Shown in pieces: positions 7,367 through 13,379 of a stretch of 13,835 nucleotides of DNA (positions are counted from its first letter, which is position 1; each line of letters begins with the position of its first letter). The stretch is taken from the NCBI GenBank assembly GCA_963698405.1, contig CAVOQT010000013.1, positions 1 through 13,835 of the forward strand, given 5' to 3'. Position numbers and translations under genes: made by a program. The DNA comes from SHZI01 sp963698405. Its GTDB lineage: Bacteria > Pseudomonadota > Gammaproteobacteria > Steroidobacterales > GCA-2729495. The notes beneath the pieces were generated by a model. It did no database searches and was not told the origin of the DNA. It saw only the letters and a program-made list of their open reading frames with translations.

Positions 7367-8011
7367 AGCCAGCAATCCGGGCTTTTTGCGCAGCCGCAGA
7401 GACTAACTGGTCCAATGCCCGGATAACAGGCGAATGAGCTGAACCGGCGTTGGAATCCTTTACACCTTGCAGCCCTGCAATCCAGTCGAAAATCACCAAT
7501 CAGGCGGCTATCGCCGGAGTGTGGGAACGCGCTGGGAAAGGCACACAACTGTTAGCAGCCACAAAGTCTCCGTCATACAGCAACTTGCAAAAAACGCCCG
7601 TGCTGGGTCCGTGCAGACGATGTCGATATTTCTTACAGGTTGCCGATTAGTGATCTGAGATCAAGCAATAAATATTTTCCATCTGATTGATCTGACTGTG
7701 CTTTCCAGTCACCGGCACAGGACTTGCTCAACCTGTTCTGCGCATACGAAAGGTTTCCGTGATGAACGCCAGGGCTCGCGATCTTTAAACCAGACATCAG
7801 AGCCAGAAGACGCAAACAAGAAGAAGAAAAAAAGACAATTAGAAGTAAATGCGGCCAAAGAATTACAACAATAAAGCCACAACAAACTGACGTACACGCT
7901 GAGACCTGATTCGCGACAACAACAAAAACCCGTATCAACCCCGCTTCACGCGGGGTTTTTTTTTGCGTCATAGTCGCACTGCGACGCTCAGGACAGTTGG
8001 AAGTACCGGTA
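7367..8011. other. Long intergenic region between divergent tyrA and btuD
   Basis: About 640 bp without a confident gene. The tyrA-proximal part (7367-7640) should hold the tyrA promoter. It contains an inverted repeat TTGCAG-CC-CTGCAA (7467-7480). From about 7640 the sequence becomes visibly richer in A and T. It includes the 13-bp palindrome TGATCTGAGATCA (7651-7663) and an A-rich tract with AANAANAA motifs (7815-7833, 7867-7874, 7918-7925), and it ends in an intrinsic terminator (7937-7964). After the terminator, GTCGCA-C-TGCGAC (7973-7985) forms a dyad just upstream of btuD. A terminator facing this way implies a plus-strand transcript arising within the region, either a small RNA or a short peptide gene (GTG 7698 to TAA 7874, 58 aa, no good ribosome binding site). 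I could not identify a convincing promoter for it. Confidence 0.6.
7937..7964 (+). terminator. Strong Rho-independent terminator
   Basis: AACCCCGC (7937-7944) pairs with GCGGGGTT (7950-7957) around the loop TTCAC. It is followed by a run of nine T residues (7956-7964, the first two also in the stem). This is the cleanest terminator in the window. It points on the plus strand, 48 bp before btuD, and there is no recognised plus-strand gene between btuC (1.7 kb upstream) and it. Confidence 0.9.
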
Positions 8012-8773
8012 ATGCTCAAGTGCGACAATCTCGGCATCGTCATTGCGGGCCGGCCGCTGGTCCGTGATCTCGCGCTGGAGATCGGCAAGGGTGAGCTGAT
8101 CTGCGTGCTCGGCCCGAACGGCGTGGGCAAAACCCTGACCCTGCATACCCTTGCCGGGCTGCTACCGCCGACCACCGGTACGGTAAGGCTGAACGGGGAG
8201 CACATGAACAGACTCAGCCGACGCCAGATCGCTCAGCAGCTCGGGCTGCTGCTGCAGGATGATGCGGAAAGCTTTCCAGCCACCGTAAACGACGCCGTAA
8301 GGATGGGCCGGCACCCGCATCTGGGTCCGCTGGCCGGCGAATCAGCGACAGATATCGAATACGCCGAGCGGGCAATGGCAGCGATGGAACTCGCCGGCTT
8401 TGGCAACCGTGCGGTGGCGACACTGTCGGGCGGCGAGCGCCGCCGCGTCGCGATCGCGCGACTGTTGACTCAGAATCCGGCCATCCTGCTGCTCGATGAG
8501 CCCGTCAACCACCTGGATCCACGCCACCAGGTCACAACGATGAACCGGTTCAGGGATCTGGCGAGCAGTGGCGCCGGCATACTCATGAGCCTGCACGATT
8601 CTGCGCTGGCCATGCGCTATGCAGACCGGGCACTGCTGCTTTTTGCCGACGGCAGCTGGCTGCTTGACAACGTATCAGCCGTACTCACGGCAGACAACCT
8701 GGAACGCCTCTTCAACACCGCCTATCAGCCGTTTCACGGCGCGAACGGCAGCTCGATTCTTCTGCCCGGCTAA
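8012..8773 (+). CDS. btuD: ABC transporter ATPase, BtuD/FecE family (probable cobalamin importer)
   Basis: This 253-aa protein is the ATPase that would drive the BtuC-type permease. All nucleotide-binding motifs are intact: Walker A GPNGVGKT (34-41), Q-loop Q82, signature LSGGE (138-142), Walker B ILLLDE (158-163), D-loop NHLD (166-169) and switch His195 in SLHD. FPATVNDAVRMGRHPHLG and VNHLDPRHQ are typical of the cobalamin, haem and siderophore importer subfamily. I chose ATG at 8012 because GGAAG (7999-8003) lies 8 nt upstream. An in-frame TTG at 7997 would add five residues with poor spacing. The gene follows a strong terminator, so it needs its own promoter between 7965 and about 8000. 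It lies upstream of the riboswitch and is therefore not controlled by it. The substrate is inferred from the neighbouring btuB and riboswitch. Confidence 0.9.
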   Translation: MLKCDNLGIVIAGRPLVRDLALEIGKGELICVLGPNGVGKTLTLHTLAGLLPPTTGTVRLNGEHMNRLSRRQIAQQLGLLLQDDAESFPATVNDAVRMGRHPHLGPLAGESATDIEYAERAMAAMELAGFGNRAVATLSGGERRRVAIARLLTQNPAILLLDEPVNHLDPRHQVTTMNRFRDLASSGAGILMSLHDSALAMRYADRALLLFADGSWLLDNVSAVLTADNLERLFNTAYQPFHGANGSSILLPG

Positions 8774-8791
8774 CCCCCGCAACAATACGGA

Positions 8792-8820
8792 TTGACCACC
8801 GCGACACTGACGCTTATCTT
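8792..8820 (+). promoter_or_regulatory. Candidate sigma70 promoter for the btuB leader
   Basis: TTGACC (8792-8797) and TATCTT (8815-8820) are separated by exactly 17 bp. Both hexamers match four or more consensus positions. Transcription would begin near 8827, a few bases before the first paired stem of the riboswitch (8833). This is where the promoter of a riboswitch leader should be. Confidence 0.6.
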
Positions 8821-8832
8821 GCTCGCGTTCCT

Positions 8833-9046
8833 GCCGGTGCCTGAAGGTTTTGCAACCCGAGGGTTAAACGGGAAGTGCGGTGAGTCTGCTCGGACAATGT
8901 CGAGCCGGCAAAGCCGCCGCTGCCCCCGCAACGGTAAGCGCAGGATCAGGGCGCATCACATCAGCCACTGTGCAATTGCATGGGAAGGCGATGCTCCCCG
9001 GAGGTTTGCTATAGAACCTCCCCCGCGCGAGCCCGTATACCGGCCA
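8833..9046 (+). promoter_or_regulatory. Cobalamin riboswitch (aptamer)
   Basis: This RNA element should bind a cobalamin derivative and repress the downstream receptor gene. The closing stem is GCCGGT (8833-8838) with ACCGGC (9039-9044). The conserved core elements appear in order: GGGAAG and CGGTGAG (8870-8884), GCTGCCCCCGCAACGGTAAG (8919-8938), the CACTGTGC region, TGGGAAGGCGATG (8981-8993), and the B12 box AGCCCGTATACCGGCCA (9030-9046). An accessory hairpin, GGAGGTT (9000-9006) with AACCTCC (9015-9021), sits before the B12 box. The order and sequence fit the family well. The element begins 59 bp after btuD and lies about 200 nt before the btuB start, leaving room for a long expression platform. 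Which cobalamin form it prefers cannot be told by eye. Confidence 0.95.
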
Positions 9047-9190
9047 GCAGGTGTCATCGGATCGTCAGGTCTCGGAGGGAGACTGCGTGACGGTACGAGC
9101 CCTGTCGGCTGCGTTTCCTGAGCGCTCTGCCTGGGCCTGTCCGTACGATGTCAGCAGCGGCTCATGCCGCCCGGCTGGCCTGTTCCCCCG

Positions 9191-9238
9191 CTCCCTGACG
9201 TACACAGCAATCGCGCTCGGGTGTGAGCGCGCAGGGAG
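9191..9238 (+). promoter_or_regulatory. btuB: Ribosome-binding-site sequestering hairpin of btuB (expression platform)
   Basis: CTCCCTG (9191-9197) is exactly complementary to CAGGGAG (9232-9238), which contains the btuB Shine-Dalgarno AGGGAG (9233-9238), 6 nt from the GTG start at 9245. Nested inside, CGCGCTC (9212-9218) pairs perfectly with GAGCGCG (9225-9231) around the loop GGGTGT and stacks directly on the outer stem. When formed, this structure would block ribosome loading, as in translational cobalamin riboswitches such as E. coli btuB. No T-run follows, so transcription termination is unlikely. The pairing is seen in the sequence. Control by ligand is inferred. Confidence 0.75.
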
Positions 9239-9244
9239 TATTTT

Positions 9245-11167
9245 GTGCGTATCGCCAGCTTTGCCTCGTGCCTGTTCGCCGCCATCACGGTCACCGCCAC
9301 TGCCAACGCCACTGACCGCATCGTCGTCACCGCCTCCCGCATACCGGTACCGCTGTCAGCCGTCGGCAGCTCCATCAGCGTCATCGACCGCGGGCAGATC
9401 GAGCGCAGCGAATCAGCTTTTGCCATCGACCTGCTGCGCGAGGTACCCGGGGTTTCGATCAGCCAGTCCGGCAGTATCGGCTCGCAGACGCAGCTCCGCA
9501 TGCGCGGTGCCGAGGCCAACCAGATACTGGTGCTCATCGATGGCGTCGAGGCCAACGACCCGGCAGGCAATGCGGAGTTTGCCTTTGAGAACCTGAGCAC
9601 TTGGGACATCGACCGCATCGAAGTCGTGCGCGGTGCGCAGAGCGGGCTCTGGGGCAGCGACGCGCTCGCCGGTGTGATCAACGTCATCACGCGCCGGCCG
9701 GATGAGGAGCTGTCCGTCAGCGGCTTTGGCGAAGGCGGCGCCTTCGATACTTTTTCTGCCGGCACACGCATCAGCGGCGCACTGCTGGGCACACGCGCCG
9801 AGCTGTCTGTTTCCCGCATCGATTCAGACGGGTCCAACAGCTCGCGCACCGGCAGCGAGGACGATGGCTACAGGAACAGCACAGCCAACCTGTCCATAGC
9901 CGCCAGCCCTGCCGACAATCTCGATCTGGAATTCAATGGCCGATATTCCGACATCCACAAGGAATTCGACAGCAGCGACTGGCAGACCGGGCTGCCGGCC
10001 GACACGCTGGACGAGACCGACATGTCGCTGGGCTACTTCGGCGCCAAAGGCACGGTGCGCCTGCTGGAGGATCGCTGGACTCAGTCCCTGCGTGCCGGAT
10101 GGACGCGCAGCGATACGGACAACTCGAACGAGGACGGCGACAACGGTTCGACCGATGCCGACCGTTATGCGGTCTACTATCAGTCGACCTGGCAATTCAC
10201 ACCCGCCAGCACCGAATCAGCGGGAAACTCGCTGACCTTCGCGCTGGATCACGAGCGCGAGGAATTCAGCCAGCGTGGCACGTCGCCATACGGCGACCCG
10301 AATCAGGACCAGAGTGACCGCAACACGGCGCTGGTCGCCGAGGGTCTCTTCAGCCCGCTGGCGCGGGTATCGCTGTCGCTGAGCGTGCGCCATGACGACA
10401 ACAGCAGCTTTGAAAACATCAACACCTACCGGGCCACCACGGCCTGGACGGATGAAACGACCGGTACTCGTCTGCACGCGGCGATCGGCCGGGGCCAGAA
10501 GGCGCCGACTTTCATCGAGCGTTATGGCTATTTCCCCGGCCAGTTCACCGGCAACCCGAACCTCAAGCCGGAACGTTCCACCGCCTGGGAACTCGGTATC
10601 GATCAGGCATTGGCCGGCATCGGTGTGAATATCGGCGCAACGTATTTTCATGCCGACCTGGAAGACGAGATCTATGGCAACGCCTCTGATCCGGAGAGTC
10701 TTGAAACCACGGCGATCAACCTGCCCGGCACCAGCAAGCGCCGGGGCGTAGAGCTGACGGCGAAAGTACCGCTCGCCTCGCGTCTGAATATTTCGGCAAC
10801 ATATACCTATACCGACGCCACCCGGCAGGATCCGGTCACCGGTGAGTCCTCGCACGCGATCCGGCGGCCACTGCATGCCGGCAGCCTCGGTACCGACTGG
10901 AGCTCCCGGGACGGACACCTGGATCTGAATGCCACGCTGAGCTATACCGGCAGTCGTGACGACGACTACTGGCCGCCAACATACATCAAGGAAGTCGTGG
11001 AACTGGACGCCTATACACTTGTCAGCATTGCCGCGACATACCGCCTGAACGATGCGACCCGCATCTATACCCGCATCGACAACCTGTTCGATACCAGCTA
11101 CGAAGATGTCTACGGTTACAACACGCCCGGCATCGGCGCGTACGCCGGCGTACGCTTCGACTTCTGA
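9245..11167 (+). CDS. btuB: TonB-dependent outer-membrane cobalamin receptor BtuB
   Basis: This 640-aa protein takes up vitamin B12 across the outer membrane using TonB energy. A signal peptide occupies residues 1-22 (cut predicted after ANA), and the TonB box RIVVTAS lies at 25-31, right at the mature N-terminus as in BtuB. The plug domain follows, with LLREVPGVSI, QLRMRGAEANQILVLIDGVE and DIDRIEVVRGAQSGLWGSDALAGVINVITRRP. The remainder is a beta-barrel with alternating aromatic strands, Asp/Asn-rich loops and a C-terminal Phe (GVRFDF). The start is GTG at 9245 with AGGGAG 6 nt upstream. That site is the one masked by the leader hairpin. The riboswitch upstream makes cobalamin the likely substrate. 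The barrel alone would not distinguish it from other small receptors. Confidence 0.93.
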   Translation: MRIASFASCLFAAITVTATANATDRIVVTASRIPVPLSAVGSSISVIDRGQIERSESAFAIDLLREVPGVSISQSGSIGSQTQLRMRGAEANQILVLIDGVEANDPAGNAEFAFENLSTWDIDRIEVVRGAQSGLWGSDALAGVINVITRRPDEELSVSGFGEGGAFDTFSAGTRISGALLGTRAELSVSRIDSDGSNSSRTGSEDDGYRNSTANLSIAASPADNLDLEFNGRYSDIHKEFDSSDWQTGLPADTLDETDMSLGYFGAKGTVRLLEDRWTQSLRAGWTRSDTDNSNEDGDNGSTDADRYAVYYQSTWQFTPASTESAGNSLTFALDHEREEFSQRGTSPYGDPNQDQSDRNTALVAEGLFSPLARVSLSLSVRHDDNSSFENINTYRATTAWTDETTGTRLHAAIGRGQKAPTFIERYGYFPGQFTGNPNLKPERSTAWELGIDQALAGIGVNIGATYFHADLEDEIYGNASDPESLETTAINLPGTSKRRGVELTAKVPLASRLNISATYTYTDATRQDPVTGESSHAIRRPLHAGSLGTDWSSRDGHLDLNATLSYTGSRDDDYWPPTYIKEVVELDAYTLVSIAATYRLNDATRIYTRIDNLFDTSYEDVYGYNTPGIGAYAGVRFDF

Positions 11168-11221
11168 ATGTGGGAGGCGGTTGCGCATCCGGTTACACTC
11201 GGTCGCGCCAAAGGAGGCACC

Positions 11222-11773
11222 ATGGGCAAGCGTCTGACAAAGATCTACACGCGCACCGGCGATGACGGCACGACCGGGCTCGCCTCGGGCGAACGCGTCC
11301 GCAAGGACTGCGTGCGGGTCGAGGCGTACGGCACTGTGGACGAACTTAACTGTTGCGTCGGCCTGGTGCTGTCCAGCCCAGAGCTGCCAACACCCATCAG
11401 TGAAAGTCTGCGGGCAATACAGCACCGGCTGTTTGATCTCGGTGGTGAACTCGCCGTACCGGGTCGCAGCGTGATTCTCGCCGAGGACACCACCGGCCTC
11501 GAAACCCTGCTGGACACGCTCAACACCGACCTGCCGGCACTCAAGGATTTCGTACTGCCCGGAGGCACGCCCGCTGCGGCCAGCTGCCATCTGGCTCGCG
11601 CCGTCTGCCGCAGGGCCGAACGGCGACTGCTGAGCCTGCAGCAGGCAGAGACCATCAACCCGGAAGCGCTGCGCTACCTGAACCGGCTGTCTGATCTGCT
11701 GTTCGTCATGTCACGGGTACTGTGCAGGACCAGCGGCGGTACGGAGATCATCTGGAAACCGCGCAGCAAATAG
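11222..11773 (+). CDS. pduO: Cob(I)alamin adenosyltransferase, PduO type
   Basis: The enzyme transfers the adenosyl group of ATP to cob(I)alamin, making adenosylcobalamin in the cytoplasm. The protein is 183 aa. The ATP-binding N-terminus TKIYTRTGDDGTTGL (6-20), YGTVDELN (37-44), FVLPGG (110-115), HLARAVCRRAERR (123-135) and RYLNRLSDLLFVMSR (151-165) are all PduO/MMAB-type signatures. It is not the CobA/BtuR type. ATG at 11222 is preceded by AAAGGAGG (11210-11217), the strongest ribosome binding site in the window. The in-frame ATG at 11168, which abuts the btuB stop, would add 18 non-conserved residues and is not used. The 54-bp gap and shared strand place it in one transcription unit with btuB, so imported B12 would be adenosylated by the next gene's product. 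Confidence 0.95.
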   Translation: MGKRLTKIYTRTGDDGTTGLASGERVRKDCVRVEAYGTVDELNCCVGLVLSSPELPTPISESLRAIQHRLFDLGGELAVPGRSVILAEDTTGLETLLDTLNTDLPALKDFVLPGGTPAAASCHLARAVCRRAERRLLSLQQAETINPEALRYLNRLSDLLFVMSRVLCRTSGGTEIIWKPRSK

Positions 11774-11797
11774 ACGCGACTCTGTCCCGAGGCCGGC

Positions 11798-12589
11798 ATG
11801 ACGACGATCACTTCAGCGGATAACCCGCGTTTTCGCGACCTTGTGAAACTGCAGCAGTCCGGCCGCGAGCGTCGCAAGTCGGGCCTCGCGCTGCTGGAAG
11901 GCGTGCATCTGGTCGAGGCCTGGCATCAGCAGCGCGGGTTACCCGAGCAATTGATCGTCAACGCGGAGCGGCGCAACGAGGCCGAGGTGCAGGCGTTGCT
12001 GGCCGCGCTCGCCCCGCTGGAGGCGATTGAGTTCAGCGCGAAACTGTTCGCCCGGCTGTCTTCCGTAGACACACCCACGGGCATACTGGCCGTCATACAG
12101 GCGCCGGTCCGCAGCTCGATTCCTGCACAACCCGGCCCCTGCATCATCCTCGAAGACATACAGGATCCGGGCAACCTCGGCTCGATTCTGCGCTCGACGG
12201 CGGCCGCCGGCCTGCGCGAGGTGTATCTGTCGCGACATTGCACCGATGCCTGGTCACAGCGCGTACTCAGGGCCGGCATGGGCGCCCACTTCCTGCTCGA
12301 CATCTACGACGGGGTGGACCTCGGCGAACTGGCCCGCAGCTTCAGCGGCCGCATCATCGCCACCCACCTCAACGCGCGGCAGTCCATTTACGACACGAAT
12401 CTGTGCGGCAACATCGGCCTGGTATTCGGCAACGAGGGCGCGGGCCTGTCCCGGGCGGTGCTCGATGCGGCGAAGGAGATCGTCACCATCCCCATGCCGG
12501 GGGCGACGGAATCGCTGAATATCGCCGCGGCGGCCGCGGTATGCCTGTTTGAGCGGGTCCGGCAAGGTACGATACGCACCCGGGAATAA
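11798..12589 (+). CDS. TrmH/SpoU-family RNA 2'-O-methyltransferase
   Basis: The protein is 263 aa, with an N-terminal substrate-binding domain (FALLEGVHLVEA-like sequence at about 30-42, as in the L30e-like SpoU domain) and a C-terminal SPOUT methyltransferase domain. The three SpoU motifs are clear: ILEDIQDPGNLGSILRSTAAA (117-137, written here as the family N-x-G-x-I-x-R block), IGLVFGNEGAGLS (206-218) and IPMPGATESLNIAAAAAVCL (231-250). These bind S-adenosylmethionine in the trefoil knot. The substrate is unknown; rRNA (RlmB-like) or tRNA is possible. ATG at 11798 has GAGG (11789-11792) 5 nt upstream. It lies 24 bp after the adenosyltransferase gene and 32 bp before ubiE, with no terminator in either gap. 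Confidence 0.92.
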   Translation: MTTITSADNPRFRDLVKLQQSGRERRKSGLALLEGVHLVEAWHQQRGLPEQLIVNAERRNEAEVQALLAALAPLEAIEFSAKLFARLSSVDTPTGILAVIQAPVRSSIPAQPGPCIILEDIQDPGNLGSILRSTAAAGLREVYLSRHCTDAWSQRVLRAGMGAHFLLDIYDGVDLGELARSFSGRIIATHLNARQSIYDTNLCGNIGLVFGNEGAGLSRAVLDAAKEIVTIPMPGATESLNIAAAAAVCLFERVRQGTIRTRE

Positions 12590-12621
12590 GGCCGCGGAGA
12601 ACCGGCCAGGAAGTACGGCGC

Positions 12622-13359
12622 ATGGAACAAACCCATTTCGGCTTCGAGACGGTGGCGGCCGCCGAAAAGTCCGGTCGCGTGCGCGCCGTGTTCGACTCGG
12701 TGGCGCCCAACTACGACATCATGAACGACCTGATGTCAGGCGGCCTGCACCGCTGGTGGAAACAATTCACGCTGGGACGCACTGGACTGCGACCGGGCGA
12801 CCGCGCGCTCGACGTCGCGGGCGGCACCGGCGACCTGTCAGCCGGAATGGCGAAGCAGGTCGGTCCAACCGGATTCGTGCTGCACACGGACATCAATCGC
12901 GAGATGCTCGAAGTCGGCCGGCGGCGTCTCGTCGACCGCGGCATCGTCGGCAACGCGCATTCACTGCTAGCCAATGCGGAGTGCCTGCCCTTTCGCGATG
13001 CGGCTTTTCACTGCGTCACGATCGGCTTCGGGCTGCGCAACTGCACCGACAAGCCCGCAGCGCTGCGCTCCATGGCGCGCGTGACACGCCCGGGCGGTCG
13101 TGTCATGGTGCTTGAATTCTCCAAAGCGCTGAAGGCACTGGAGCCACTCTACGATCTTTATTCCTTCAAGATACTGCCGGCACTCGGCGAACTGATCGCA
13201 AAAGATGCGGCGAGCTATCGCTATCTGGCTGAATCGATCCGCATGCACCCCGACCAGGAAACACTGCGCAGCATGATGCAGGAAGCTGGCCTGGAGGACG
13301 TCCATTACCACAACCTCAGCGGCGGCATCGTTGCCCTGCACATCGGCTACCGTTACTGA
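12622..13359 (+). CDS. ubiE: Ubiquinone/menaquinone C-methyltransferase UbiE
   Basis: The enzyme performs the SAM-dependent C-methylation of the benzoquinol (or demethylmenaquinol) ring in respiratory quinone synthesis. The protein is 245 aa, against 251 in E. coli. UbiE signature 1 is YDIMNDLMSGGLHRWW (31-46). The SAM-binding loop is ALDVAGGTGDLS (62-73). The second UbiE signature, TIGFGLRNCTDK, follows LPFRDAAFHCV, and RVMVLEFSK comes after that. The C-terminus (GGIVALHIGYRY) is typical. The start is ATG at 12622, with AGGAAG (12608-12613) 8 nt upstream. It is followed 20 bp later by ubiJ, the usual ubiE-ubiJ-ubiB order in gammaproteobacteria. Confidence 0.97.
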   Translation: MEQTHFGFETVAAAEKSGRVRAVFDSVAPNYDIMNDLMSGGLHRWWKQFTLGRTGLRPGDRALDVAGGTGDLSAGMAKQVGPTGFVLHTDINREMLEVGRRRLVDRGIVGNAHSLLANAECLPFRDAAFHCVTIGFGLRNCTDKPAALRSMARVTRPGGRVMVLEFSKALKALEPLYDLYSFKILPALGELIAKDAASYRYLAESIRMHPDQETLRSMMQEAGLEDVHYHNLSGGIVALHIGYRY

Positions 13360-13379
13360 ACACTGGCGCACGCAATCAC

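Noticed and set aside
7455..7480. TyrR box upstream of tyrA
   Set aside because: Only one half-site (TGTAAA on the minus strand) is present. The partner TTTACA at the correct spacing is missing.
7633..8205. A 190-codon minus-strand frame across the intergenic region and the start of btuD
   Set aside because: It crosses the strong terminator and the conserved btuD 5' end in antisense, and the hydrophobic segment is the complement of the A-rich tract, not a plausible membrane gene.
8792..9121. A 109-codon plus-strand frame across the btuB leader
   Set aside because: It runs through the cobalamin aptamer, whose conserved sequence is explained by RNA structure, and it starts at the TTG of the predicted -35 box.
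11168..11221. Earlier ATG start for the adenosyltransferase, directly after the btuB stop
   Set aside because: The added 18 residues are not conserved in the family, while ATG 11222 has a near-perfect AAAGGAGG in front of it.
10217..11590. A 457-codon open frame antisense to btuB and the adenosyltransferase gene
   Set aside because: It lies entirely opposite two well-conserved genes. Its product has no recognisable domain and the frame fits the mirror effect of GC-rich codon use.
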